Below are positions 8,882-16,887 of a stretch of 64,000 bases of DNA, in pieces. Location of the stretch: positions 620,001 through 684,000 of the forward strand of contig NZ_CP089925.1 of assembly GCF_021284745.1 (NCBI RefSeq). Direction: 5' to 3'. This DNA comes from Lysobacter sp. KIS68-7 (lineage in GTDB: Bacteria; Pseudomonadota; Gammaproteobacteria; Xanthomonadales; Xanthomonadaceae). Below the pieces are notes generated by a model. It was not told the origin of the DNA, did no database searches, and saw only the letters and a list, made by a program, of their open reading frames with translations. The first letter of the stretch is position 1; every line of letters starts with the position of its first letter. A program made the position numbers and the translations under genes.

Positions 8882-8992
8882 TCGAATCTCCTTGGCATTC
8901 GTCCGGACGACACTCCGCCGTCCTTGCGAACCATGGAAACAAAGGGGGGCGTGAAGCCCGCGTCGAATCGCCGCTTGCGGGTCGTGAACCGT

Positions 8993-9916
8993 TCAGTCGC
9001 GCATCAGCGTCGATTTACCGAACAGGCTTTCGACAAGGTCGACCGCGAGTTGCGCCGTCGCGTTGCGCGCATCGAGCAACGGATTGAGCTCGACGATGTC
9101 GAGCGAACCCACGCGCCCGCTGTCGGCGATCATCTCCATCACCAGCTGCGCTTCGCGATAGTTCGGGCCGCCAGGCACGGTGGTGCCGACGCCGGGGGCG
9201 ATGCTCGGATCGAGGAAGTCGACGTCGAAGCTCACGTGCACGTGCGTATCGGCATCCACGCCATCGAGTGCTTCTTCCATCGCGCGCTTCATGCCGACTT
9301 CGTCGATGTAGCGCATGTCGTACACATCGAGCCCGTGTTCCTTGACCAGGCGCTTCTCGCCTTCGTCGACGGAACGGATGCCGATCTGGCGGATCTCGCT
9401 GGGCTGCAGGGCGGGCGCGCTGCCGCCCAGGTGCGTGAGTTCGCGCGGGCCGAGGCCGCACAGGCACGCGACCGGCATGCCGTGGATGTTGCCCGAGGGC
9501 GTGACGTTGTGCGTGTTGAAGTCCGCGTGCGCGTCGAGCCACAGCACGCGCAGCTTCTTGCCCGTCTTGCGGCAATGGTTGGCCACGGCGGTGATCGAAC
9601 CGACGCCGAGGCAATGGTCGCCGCCGAGCAGGATCGGCATGCGCCCCGCCTCGAGCTCCGCCGACACGGCCTCCATCACCACGCGGTTCCAGTCGGTGAC
9701 CTCGCGCAGATGGCGATACCCGTCGTTCGGCGGCTGCCAGGGATTGCGCGGACCGTCGAGGTTGCCGCGATCGACGACATCGATGCCGCGCGCGACGAGG
9801 GCGTCGCCGAGGCCTGCGATGCGCAGCGCTTCCGGCCCGAGGCCGGCGCCGCGATGACCAGCGCCGATATCGGTCGGCGCGCCCAACAGCGTCACGGGGG
9901 GATAGGTGCGGCTCAT
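8993..9916 (-). CDS. rocF: Arginase
   Basis: Hydrolyses L-arginine to ornithine and urea. All binuclear manganese ligands are visible: GGDHCLG (His ligand), WLDAHADFNT (the D-H-D cluster) and SFDVDFLDP (last Asp pair). Substrate-side residues lie in ELNPLLD near the C-terminus, and the length of 307 is normal for arginase. It lies 36 bp downstream of the DUF2007-like gene on the same strand, itself just after tRNA-Thr. No ornithine aminotransferase or urease gene is adjacent. A second arginine/citrulline enzyme, CtlX, lies 7 kb away. Confidence 0.95.
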   Translation of the reverse strand: MSRTYPPVTLLGAPTDIGAGHRGAGLGPEALRIAGLGDALVARGIDVVDRGNLDGPRNPWQPPNDGYRHLREVTDWNRVVMEAVSAELEAGRMPILLGGDHCLGVGSITAVANHCRKTGKKLRVLWLDAHADFNTHNVTPSGNIHGMPVACLCGLGPRELTHLGGSAPALQPSEIRQIGIRSVDEGEKRLVKEHGLDVYDMRYIDEVGMKRAMEEALDGVDADTHVHVSFDVDFLDPSIAPGVGTTVPGGPNYREAQLVMEMIADSGRVGSLDIVELNPLLDARNATAQLAVDLVESLFGKSTLMRD

Positions 9917-9952
9917 GCCGCGGATGTTACTGCGATTCGCGGATGGGCTGCG

Positions 9953-10363
9953 TCAGGCCCGGAGGCGGCCGCACGCATTGCAGCGGCCCGATGTGCGCGT
10001 CGGGTAGGTGGCACCGACGAGGAGGAACATCAGCACGACGCGCACGCGTTCGCGCCAGGGAATCTGGAACTGGTGCGTGCCGCAGGCACAGGTTTCGTCG
10101 GGGGCCGACGGTGTCAGGTAGCCCTCGTCGACGAGGTCCTGCTCGAAGTCGCCGCGATGGTAGGCGGCGAGCACGTCGCGCGCGCGCGGCGCGTCTTCGT
10201 CGGGCACCTGCAGCGCCGTGCCGCCGAGGGCGAAGGCCATCGGCCAGTCGACCATCGAGAGCTGGTCGTTGGAGACCGACGCATCGATGCCTTCGGCGAT
10301 CAGGCGCCCCTTCACCACGTGGGCTTCCCACGGGTCCAGGAAACGTTCGATGGTGACGGTCAT
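9953..10363 (-). CDS. DUF2007-like protein with C-terminal zinc-ribbon cysteines
   Basis: 136 residues. The N-terminal 65 residues (VTIERFLDPWEAHVVKGRLI, then EGIDASVSNDQLS and GGTALQVPDEDAPRARDVLA) match the small DUF2007 domain, thought to bind ligands in signalling. The second half has a short hydrophobic segment (VRVVLMFLLVGA) bracketed by CACG and CNACG, which could form a rubredoxin-like metal knuckle. The function is unknown. It begins 15 bp after the tRNA-Thr gene and is likely transcribed with it and with arginase. Confidence 0.78.
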   Translation of the reverse strand: MTVTIERFLDPWEAHVVKGRLIAEGIDASVSNDQLSMVDWPMAFALGGTALQVPDEDAPRARDVLAAYHRGDFEQDLVDEGYLTPSAPDETCACGTHQFQIPWRERVRVVLMFLLVGATYPTRTSGRCNACGRLRA

Positions 10364-10377
10364 GCGTCGCCTCCGAA

Positions 10378-10453
10378 TGGTGCCGGCAGTCAGAATCGAA
10401 CTGACGACCTACCGCTTACAAGGCGGTTGCTCTACCAACTGAGCTATGCCGGC
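10378..10453 (-). tRNA. tRNA-Thr (anticodon UGU)
   Basis: Full cloverleaf read on the minus strand: acceptor GCCGGCA paired with TGCCGGC, D-arm GCTC-AGTTGGTA-GAGC, anticodon stem ACCGC/GCGGT with loop CTTGTAA (anticodon TGT), variable AGGTC, T-arm GTCAG-TTCGATT-CTGAC, discriminator A and encoded CCA. It is 76 nt with no intron. The gene sits between protein genes on the same strand, 13 bp after the SPOR-protein stop and 15 bp before the DUF2007-like start, so it is probably processed from a longer transcript. Confidence 0.98.
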
Positions 10454-10466
10454 GTTGCGCGGCATC

Positions 10467-11153
10467 TTAGCGCAGCGTCGTGCAGTCCAGCGGTTTGGTC
10501 TGCCGGGCCGCGATGTCCTGCGCGATGCGCGCTGCGTCGAACGTGCCCACGGCGCCGACATCGATCCAGCCTTCCGTCGCCACGTCCCCGACGGGCGCGA
10601 CCTGCGACGGGAAGCCCGCGGCCTGCAACTGCGCCTGGCGGCGCTTCGCGCTGTCTTCGCTGCCGAATCGGCCCAGGGCGACGCCGTTCTGGTCCGGCCC
10701 GCTCGGCATGACCAGCAGGTCGTTGATGCCGGCTGCAACCATGCGGTCGACCAGGGCCTGCGCTTCATCGTGTGTCGGAAACGGCGGGACGAAGACGCGC
10801 CATGCGCGGGGTGTTCCCACGGCCACCTCGCGCACGCGCGCCACGGCGACCTGCGATTGCAGGCGTTCGTGTGCACGGCGGAGCAACGCAGGATTCGTGT
10901 ACGGCCCGAAGGAGACGCATTGCGTCGGGCCCTGCTGCGCCGCGGCCGCGGTTTCGGCGCGCACGAGCGTCGAGGCTTCCGGCAGCTTTGCAGCGCGCGC
11001 GACGGCCGGCGCTTCCTTCAGCAGTTGCAGGCGCGGCACGCCTTGCGGCATTTCGATGCGTGTTTCGTGCGCCGGCGGCGCGCGCAGCGCCCACCACGCG
11101 GCAACACCGAGGTTGATCACGACCAGGAACACGAGCAGCGCGCGATACATCAT
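10467..11153 (-). CDS. SPOR-domain membrane protein
   Basis: 228 residues: one N-terminal transmembrane helix (YRALLVFLVVINLGVAAWWA), a variable periplasmic linker, and a C-terminal SPOR-type region. Two repeats of the SPOR pattern are visible, around CVSFGPYTNPALLRRA (79-94) and GVALGRFGSEDSAKRRQAQL (157-176). The family binds denuded septal peptidoglycan and marks division proteins. It overlaps coaX by 4 bp (ATGA) and follows birA-coaX, a common gene order in Xanthomonadaceae. The start uses the first of two consecutive ATG codons. Confidence 0.85.
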   Translation of the reverse strand: MMYRALLVFLVVINLGVAAWWALRAPPAHETRIEMPQGVPRLQLLKEAPAVARAAKLPEASTLVRAETAAAAQQGPTQCVSFGPYTNPALLRRAHERLQSQVAVARVREVAVGTPRAWRVFVPPFPTHDEAQALVDRMVAAGINDLLVMPSGPDQNGVALGRFGSEDSAKRRQAQLQAAGFPSQVAPVGDVATEGWIDVGAVGTFDAARIAQDIAARQTKPLDCTTLR

Positions 11154-11863
11154 GCGGGCTGCTCCAGTGTCGCCCAGCGCGCGAGGCCGTCGAGGACGAG
11201 CGAAGGGTGGAGTTCCACGTGCGGAACGAACGCGCGCAATGCGTCCGCACCGCCGCCATGCAGCAACACGCGCGGGCGCACGCCGAGCAGGCGTTCGGCT
11301 TCGTGCGTGCTGCGTTCGATCAGCGCGACGGCCGCGCCTTCGCAACCGGAGGCCAGGGCGTCTTCGGTGTCCTCTGCGAATTCGGCGTACGCGCCGCCGC
11401 TCGGCGGAAGCTGCGCGGCGCGCGCGTGCAGCGCCTCGCGCATCAGCGTGGGCGACGGCGCGATGCGACCGCCGCGATGGCGCCCTCCGTGGTCCACCAG
11501 GTCCAGCGTGAGTGCGGTGCCGACGCCGACGATCAGCGCGGGCCACGCGTTGCGCGCCCCGACCATCGCGAGGAAGCGGTCGACGCCCAGCTTGTGCGGG
11601 TGCGCATAGGCGATGTGCAGGCCGTCGAAGCTGGCCGTCGTGCGTGCGATGGCGATGCGGCGGAAGCGTTGTTCCAGGGCTTCGATCAGCGCCACGCGCG
11701 AGGCTTCCGGCGCGACGCTCGCCACGTAGGCGACATCGCCCCGTGGCAGGTCGTCGAAATCATGGGGTGCCAGCGCATGCACGTCGCCCGCGTCGCCGCC
11801 ACGCCGCAGCGGCGCGCACTTCAGGCGCGTGTTGCCGAAATCGAAAAGCCAGGCCTGCGTCAT
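11150..11863 (-). CDS. coaX: Type III pantothenate kinase
   Basis: Phosphorylates pantothenate in the first step of coenzyme A synthesis. The ASKHA-fold motifs of CoaX are present: DFGNTRLK at 8-15 (phosphate 1), HPHKLGVDRFLAMVGA (88-103) including the catalytic GxDR, and VGVGTALTLDLVD (112-124, phosphate 2). GGRIAPSPTLMREAL matches the pantothenate-side loop. At 237 residues it is of normal length. It overlaps birA upstream and the SPOR gene downstream by 4 bp each, so the three are translationally coupled. Confidence 0.96.
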   Translation of the reverse strand: MTQAWLFDFGNTRLKCAPLRRGGDAGDVHALAPHDFDDLPRGDVAYVASVAPEASRVALIEALEQRFRRIAIARTTASFDGLHIAYAHPHKLGVDRFLAMVGARNAWPALIVGVGTALTLDLVDHGGRHRGGRIAPSPTLMREALHARAAQLPPSGGAYAEFAEDTEDALASGCEGAAVALIERSTHEAERLLGVRPRVLLHGGGADALRAFVPHVELHPSLVLDGLARWATLEQPA

Positions 11864-12849
11864 GCGCCGCGCATCCGAACGCTCACTTCGCCGGAGTGGA
11901 GCACACGCACCGCGCCGCCGTCGAGGCGCACGCGCAAGGCACCGTCGGGCGCGAGGCCTTCCGCGACGGCGGTCGCGGTGCCGTCGTGCAGATGGACGTC
12001 GATCGCGCGTCCGGCCAGTGCATCCAGGGGTGCGTAGCGCGCGAGGAAGGGCTCGAGTCCCTCGCGATCGAAATCCGCGAGCGCGGGCAACAGGCGCGAG
12101 AGCACCGCCGATGCGATCGCGTTGCGCGCATGCGTTCCGCCGAGCGCGTCCAGATCGCACCAAGGTTGGTCGATGTCGCGCGCGAAGGCCTCGGGCATGT
12201 GCACGTTGAGGCCGATGCCGATCACCGCGCGCACCGGGCCGCCGTGTTCGCCGCCGCCTTCCACCAGCAAACCGCCGAGCTTGCGCAGCCCGCCCGGTTG
12301 CTCGACGACGAGATCGTTCGGCCACTTCAGCCGCACGTCGCGATGGCCGCAGGCATGCAGCGCTTCGGCCACGACCACGCCGGCAACGAGGCTCAGGCCG
12401 CCGAGGCGTGCCAGGCCACCGCCAAAGTGGCGGGCGACCGACAGATACAGATGGGCCGCCAACGGCGATGCCCAGGTGCGACCCCGTCGGCCGCGGCCGC
12501 CGGTTTGGCGCTCGGCCAGCAGGACTTCGGCGCCTTCGCGGCGCAGATCCTTGTTGCGCCGCAGCAGTTCGGTATTGGTGGAGTCCAGTGACCAGGCCAC
12601 TTCCAACAGGGCCAATTCTTGGGTCGCAGCGGGCGTGAGATGCGCGCGGATGGCGTCGGCGTCGAGCAGGTCCAGCGGGCGCTCGAGTGAATAGCCCACG
12701 CCGGCCTGCGCCGAGATGCCCACGCCGGCTGCGCGAAGCGCCTCGATGCGCTTCCAGACCGCGGTCCTGCTCGTCCCTGCCTCGCGCGCGAGCAGGTCGC
12801 CGCTTGCGGGACCGGCGGCCAGTCGAACCAGGAGCGCGCGGTCGTCCAT
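11860..12849 (-). CDS. birA: Biotin--[acetyl-CoA-carboxylase] ligase / biotin repressor
   Basis: Activates biotin with ATP and attaches it to AccB; the N-terminal winged helix suggests it is also a biotin-operon repressor. The HTH is at about 1-60 (GDLLAREAGTSRTAVWKRIE). The ligase domain contains STNTELL, the biotinyl-AMP loop GGRGRRGRTWASP, and KWPNDLVVE. A small SH3-like C-terminal domain ends HSGEVSVRMRGA. The start is set at MDDRALLVRL (12849); an in-frame ATG 171 bp upstream would add residues unrelated to BirA. The length is 329, normal for the bifunctional type. Confidence 0.95.
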   Translation of the reverse strand: MDDRALLVRLAAGPASGDLLAREAGTSRTAVWKRIEALRAAGVGISAQAGVGYSLERPLDLLDADAIRAHLTPAATQELALLEVAWSLDSTNTELLRRNKDLRREGAEVLLAERQTGGRGRRGRTWASPLAAHLYLSVARHFGGGLARLGGLSLVAGVVVAEALHACGHRDVRLKWPNDLVVEQPGGLRKLGGLLVEGGGEHGGPVRAVIGIGLNVHMPEAFARDIDQPWCDLDALGGTHARNAIASAVLSRLLPALADFDREGLEPFLARYAPLDALAGRAIDVHLHDGTATAVAEGLAPDGALRVRLDGGAVRVLHSGEVSVRMRGA

Positions 12850-13001
12850 GCGGTCGCTTCGAACGTGATGGATGTGGGGATGCCCGATTATGACGGACCG
12901 GCTCCCCCGGCCGGGTTGCAACTTTCTGCGCCCGGGGCGCATCCACGCTATAGTCCGGGGCGCAGTGCCCCTGGCATCGCACCCCACCCAGGACCTCCTC
13001 C

Positions 13002-13322
13002 ATGTCCCGTCGTCTCGCACTCTGCTTCCTGTTGCTGCTCGCCAGCACGAGCGTCTCCGCGCGCGACTACCGCATGGCCGGGCCGAACGGTGGCGGCGGC
13101 AGCGGTACCGGCAGTTGCTCGGAAGCCACGGCCGACGACACGTCGGACGTCACCAACGCCATGGCCGACGCCACCAAGAAGCCCGCCGCGAAGCCGCAGG
13201 TCACCGCGACCACGACGCGCAAGCCGGTCAAGGTCACGCCCGCCGCGCGTGCCGAAGCCGACAGCGCATCGCGCCTGACCGCCCCGCGTTGGCACAGCTT
13301 CCTGCCGGGCATGTTCCGCTGA
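13002..13322 (+). CDS. Small secreted protein, unknown function
   Basis: 106 residues with a clear Sec signal (SRRLALCFLLLLASTSVSA), then a glycine run and a basic Ala/Lys/Pro-rich mature part (DATKKPAAKPQVTATTTRKP) that is probably disordered. It is not recognised as any family. A possible -10 box TATAGT lies at 12949-12954, about 50 bp upstream, and a 15-bp GC inverted repeat (12927-12941) lies in front of it. It is divergent from birA and followed 14 bp later by the MtfA-like gene. Confidence 0.65.
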   Translation: MSRRLALCFLLLLASTSVSARDYRMAGPNGGGGSGTGSCSEATADDTSDVTNAMADATKKPAAKPQVTATTTRKPVKVTPAARAEADSASRLTAPRWHSFLPGMFR

Positions 13323-13336
13323 TCGACTGATCAGCC

Positions 13337-14083
13337 TTGCGCGACTGGTTCCGGCGCTTACTGCGCCCACCTGCCCTCGATGACGCCCCGTGGCAACGCG
13401 CGATTGCGCGCGTGCCTTTCGTTGCGGCGCTCGATGCCGAACGACAGACCAAGCTGCGCGCGCTCGTCTCGCGCTTCCTGCACGAGAAAGCGATCACGCC
13501 GATCGGCGAACTCGCGCTCGACGACGTGCAGCGCATCGAACTCGCGGCCCTGTGCTGCCTGCCGCTCATCGAATTCGGCGAGGAAGGCCTGCACGGCTGG
13601 TCGCAATTGCTCGTGTACCCCGATGCGTTCCGCGTCAATCGCACGCACGAAGACGCGGCCGGCGTGCTGCACGAGTGGGACGACGAACTGATCGGCGAAG
13701 CCTGGGAAACCGGTCCGGTGATCGTGTCGTGGGCCGACGTGCAAGCCGACCTGGCCTCGCCACGCGATGGCTTCTGCGTCGTCGTCCATGAAATCGCGCA
13801 CAAGCTCGATGCGCTCGATGGCGCGCTCGATGGCACCCCGCCGCTGCCGCGCGCATGGCAACGGCAGTGGGCCTCCGATTTCCAGCGCGCGTTCGACGAC
13901 TTCGGCAAGCAGGTCGATCGTCGCAGGAAGACCGCGATCGATCCCTACGCGGCCGAAGCGCCGGAAGAATTCTTCGCGGTCTGCAGCGAATACCACTTCA
14001 GCGATCCGAAGGCGCTGCGTGCGTCGTTTCCCGATGTCGCGTCGCACCTGGCCCGGTTCTACGGGCCGTCTCCCTTCGCCTGA
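13337..14083 (+). CDS. mtfA: MtfA-like zinc-dependent peptidase (M90)
   Basis: 248 residues beginning at a TTG codon (RDWFRRLLRPP follows). The gluzincin-type motif HEIAHK is at 151-156, and the downstream glutamate is probably within AEAPEEFFAVCSEYHFSDP, the second metal-binding segment of the family. E. coli MtfA binds the Mlc repressor and is a zinc aminopeptidase; homologues are widespread in proteobacteria, and the partner here is unknown. The gene ends one base before the stop of the convergent sensor-kinase gene, leaving no space for a terminator. Confidence 0.88.
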   Translation: MRDWFRRLLRPPALDDAPWQRAIARVPFVAALDAERQTKLRALVSRFLHEKAITPIGELALDDVQRIELAALCCLPLIEFGEEGLHGWSQLLVYPDAFRVNRTHEDAAGVLHEWDDELIGEAWETGPVIVSWADVQADLASPRDGFCVVVHEIAHKLDALDGALDGTPPLPRAWQRQWASDFQRAFDDFGKQVDRRRKTAIDPYAAEAPEEFFAVCSEYHFSDPKALRASFPDVASHLARFYGPSPFA

Positions 14084-15520
14084 TCAGAGCCCCGGCGGCA
14101 GGCGCACTTCGAAGCGCGCACCGCCCAGTTCTTCCGAACGTTTGACGTCCAGCTCGCCGCGATAGCCGCGCACGATGTCCTGCACGATGGCCAGGCCGAT
14201 GCCGTGGCCCTGCACGCGTTCATCGCCGCGCACGCCGCGCTGCAGGAGCGCGGCGACGCGATCGGAGGCGATGCCCGGGCCGTCGTCGTCCACCGCGAGC
14301 AACAGGCCGTCGCGACGCCCCGGCGTGCGTTCGCCCACGCGCACGGTGAGCAGCACGCGCGAGTGCGCCCACTTGAACGCGTTCTCCAGCAGGTTACCGA
14401 GCAGTTCCTGCAGGTCGCCCGGTTCGCCGTGGAAGCGCGCTTCCGGGTCGAAGTCGAATTCGCACAGCACCTTGCGCTGCGAATACACCTTTTCCAAACC
14501 GCGCACGATCGACTCCGCGTGCGATTCCACTTCGATCGGCGCGGCGAACAAGGGATGGCCGCTCGAAGCCGCGCGCGCGAGCTGGTAGGACACCATGTCA
14601 TTCATGCGCCGCAGCTGCGTGGAGACTTCTTCGCGCAGCTCGTTTTCCGGCGTCGGGTTGTCCAGGCGCGCGCGCAGCACGGCGAGCGGTGTCTTCAGGC
14701 TGTGCGCGAGGTCGGCGAGCGTGTTGCGCTGGCGGTCGAGGTTCTCGCGCTCGCTTTCGATGAAGGCGTTGATGCTTTCGGTGAGCGGTTCGAGTTCGCG
14801 CGGATGGCGTGCGCTCATGCGCGCGAGCTGGCCGCGCTGCACTTTCTTCAACTCGGTCTCCACCAGGCGCAGGGGCCGCAGGCTCCAGCGCACGATCAAT
14901 GCCTGCAACAACAACAGCACCAGGCCCGCGCCGCCGAGGTAGCCCCACAGCGCGCGGCGGAACACGAGGATCTGCTGCGAGAGCGCACTCGTGTCCTCGG
15001 AGATGTAGACGGTGTAGGGGAATTCGGCCTGGGGGCCGTTCTCCGCCCAGACCAGGCCACGGCCGTAGCGATAGATCTCGCCGGCTTCGCCGTTGCTGCG
15101 CGTCATGCGCAGGGGGCCTTCGAAGCGCTGCACGGCCGGCGCGAGCATCGTGCCCATCGGCAACTCGGGGCCCTGCGCGGACGGCGAATCCCAATGCCCG
15201 GCGGGCAGGATCACTTCGGCATACAGGCCGCTGCCGGGGCGTTCGAAGCGCGGTTCGGGCGGTGTGTCGGGCACGTAGAGCGAGCCGTCGCGCAGGAACT
15301 CGATGCGGCGCGTGTATTCCAGCGCGTAGCTTTCCAGGCGCGTGCGCAGGTTGCTTTCGGCGGTCTCCAGGAACGCGCGGTCGAGCGCATAACCGGCGAG
15401 CGCGAGGAAGGCGACGAGGCCCAGGCTGGCCGCGAGCAACTGGCGGGACTGCAGGGAACGCGCGCGCCAGCGATCGTCGAACAGCCGGCCTTCGCTGGGC
15501 CTGCGCTCAGACGCCATCAA
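14084..15520 (-). CDS. phoQ: PhoQ-like sensor histidine kinase
   Basis: Membrane sensor kinase of 478 residues. There are two transmembrane segments (about 28-48 and 193-213) flanking a periplasmic sensor of about 145 residues, then a HAMP-like linker, the dimerisation/phosphoacceptor helix (LADLAHSLKTPLAVLRARLD, His in AHSLKTP as in PhoQ), and a HATPase with NLLENAFKWA, DDDGPGI and GHGIGLAIV. It follows the response-regulator gene on the same strand after 63 bp. By known PhoQ biology it could sense divalent cations or cationic peptides; the periplasmic domain should be compared before assigning the ligand. Confidence 0.9.
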   Translation of the reverse strand: MMASERRPSEGRLFDDRWRARSLQSRQLLAASLGLVAFLALAGYALDRAFLETAESNLRTRLESYALEYTRRIEFLRDGSLYVPDTPPEPRFERPGSGLYAEVILPAGHWDSPSAQGPELPMGTMLAPAVQRFEGPLRMTRSNGEAGEIYRYGRGLVWAENGPQAEFPYTVYISEDTSALSQQILVFRRALWGYLGGAGLVLLLLQALIVRWSLRPLRLVETELKKVQRGQLARMSARHPRELEPLTESINAFIESERENLDRQRNTLADLAHSLKTPLAVLRARLDNPTPENELREEVSTQLRRMNDMVSYQLARAASSGHPLFAAPIEVESHAESIVRGLEKVYSQRKVLCEFDFDPEARFHGEPGDLQELLGNLLENAFKWAHSRVLLTVRVGERTPGRRDGLLLAVDDDGPGIASDRVAALLQRGVRGDERVQGHGIGLAIVQDIVRGYRGELDVKRSEELGGARFEVRLPPGL

Positions 15521-15583
15521 TCGATCCCCTCGAAGTGGACGCGCCGGCGCTGGCGCGGGCAGCGTCCATGGTACGCGCAGGCG

Positions 15584-16267
15584 TCAGTCCCCGGTGCGGG
15601 GAATGGCGAAACGATAGCCGCGGCCGCGCACGGTCTCGATCGGCTTGAGCTCGCCCTCGGGGTCGAGCTTCTTGCGCAGCCGGCCGATGAAGACCTCGAG
15701 CACGTTGGAGTCGCGGTCGAAGTCCTGCTGGTAGATGTGCTCGGTGAGGTCGGCCTTCGAGACCAGTTCGCCGGCATGCATCATCAGGTACTCGAGCACC
15801 TTGTATTCGTAGCTGGTGAGGTCGACGTTGGCGCCGTTGACGGTGACCGTCTGCGCGGCGAGGTCGAGCACCACCGGGCCGCATTCCAGCGTCGGCTTGC
15901 TCCAGCCCGCGGCGCGGCGCACGAGCGCATTGATGCGCGCGAGCAGTTCTTCGACGTGGAAGGGCTTGACCAGGTAGTCGTCGGCGCCCTGCTTCAGGCC
16001 TTCGACCTTGTCCTGCCAGCTCGAACGCGCGGTGAGGATGAGCACCGGGAATTTCTTGCCCTCGTCGCGCAGCGCCTTGATCAGCTCCATGCCGGACATC
16101 TTGGGCAGGCCGAGGTCGATGATGCCGAGGTCGAAGGGGACTTCGCGGCCCATGTACAGGCCTTCCTCGCCGTCCTGGGCGGAATCGACGGCGAAGCCTT
16201 CGCGCTTCAGGCGCGCAGAGAGGGTTTCGCGAAGCGGTGCTTCGTCTTCGACGAGCAGGATGCGCAT
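15584..16267 (-). CDS. phoP: PhoP-like response regulator (OmpR family)
   Basis: 227 residues: receiver domain with acidic pocket VEDE, phosphoacceptor D51 (IIDLGLPKMSG) and conserved K in DYLVKPF, then an OmpR/PhoB winged helix ending VRGRGYRFA. SYEYKVLEYLMMHAGELVSK and RDSNVLEVFIGRLRKKL are especially PhoP-like. It is transcribed after a small PepSY-like gene and before its cognate kinase. Direct TGAA repeats at 16799-16825 upstream of the PepSY-like gene may be an autoregulatory site. Confidence 0.94.
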   Translation of the reverse strand: MRILLVEDEAPLRETLSARLKREGFAVDSAQDGEEGLYMGREVPFDLGIIDLGLPKMSGMELIKALRDEGKKFPVLILTARSSWQDKVEGLKQGADDYLVKPFHVEELLARINALVRRAAGWSKPTLECGPVVLDLAAQTVTVNGANVDLTSYEYKVLEYLMMHAGELVSKADLTEHIYQQDFDRDSNVLEVFIGRLRKKLDPEGELKPIETVRGRGYRFAIPRTGD

Positions 16268-16305
16268 GGTGACTCCGTGTCTGCGTGGTCGTTGCGACCG
16301 TTGGT

Positions 16306-16731
16306 TCAGAGGTTGGGGTCGCCGTCGTCGTCGGAGCGTGTACGGCCGCCTTGCGGTGGCTTGCCGTTGCGCTTGCCCTGGCTGCGCTGCTGCGTTTGCT
16401 GCTGCTGGCCCTGGCCCTGCGTCGCCGGATCATCCCAGTACACGCGGACGCGACCCTTGTCGTCCACGATCTTCACACGATTGACGTCGCGCCCGTCGTA
16501 CTGCACCTGCTCGGCGCTGAGCACCTGACCGCTGCGTTCGGCGCGGCGCACCGACTCGGACAGGCCCTGCTGGTCCTGCTGCGCATGCGGCGGCGCCTGC
16601 TGGGGCCGCTGCCGCTGCGGTTGCGGCGGGGGCGGTTGCGGATGCGGCTTCGGCTTCGCCCACGCGACGGTGCTGGCCATGGCGAGCGCCAGGGCCAACG
16701 ACAGCGGCGGCAGGGAACGCGACAGCGACAT
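16306..16731 (-). CDS. Secreted PepSY-like protein preceding phoPQ
   Basis: 141 residues from MSLSRSLPP (16731). It has a signal peptide ending TVAWA, a Pro/Gln-rich spacer, and a short PepSY-like alpha-beta unit (ESVRRAERSGQVLSAEQVQY, then GRDVNRVKIVDDKGRVRVYW), followed by a low-complexity Gln/Arg/Gly tail. Such periplasmic PepSY proteins often precede phoPQ-type operons and may modulate the sensor, but that is an inference. It ends 38 bp before phoP on the same strand. An in-frame ATG 63 bp upstream is rejected because it would bury the signal peptide. Confidence 0.75.
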   Translation of the reverse strand: MSLSRSLPPLSLALALAMASTVAWAKPKPHPQPPPPQPQRQRPQQAPPHAQQDQQGLSESVRRAERSGQVLSAEQVQYDGRDVNRVKIVDDKGRVRVYWDDPATQGQGQQQQTQQRSQGKRNGKPPQGGRTRSDDDGDPNL

Positions 16732-16798
16732 GCGGCAAGGCCCTCGGGATGCGGTGGGGTCTGCCGGAAGCAGACTCTGCCAAAGCGGCGCCATTCTT

Positions 16799-16825
16799 TG
16801 AATCAGGCGGTGAATTGGGTCTGAA
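16799..16825. promoter_or_regulatory. Candidate PhoP-type direct-repeat site
   Basis: Three TGAA repeats on the plus strand (TTCA on the transcribed strand) at 16799, 16811 and 16822, spaced 12 and 11 bp, 70-95 bp upstream of the PepSY-like start that leads into phoP-phoQ. OmpR-family regulators bind direct repeats with about one-turn spacing, so autoregulation is plausible. The repeat is short and could be chance. Confidence 0.35.
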
Positions 16826-16887
16826 CTTTTCCTTCACCTCAAGGGGGCGTTCATGGCCGGTCACGCCCCGGTTCGCGTTTGCCGGCC

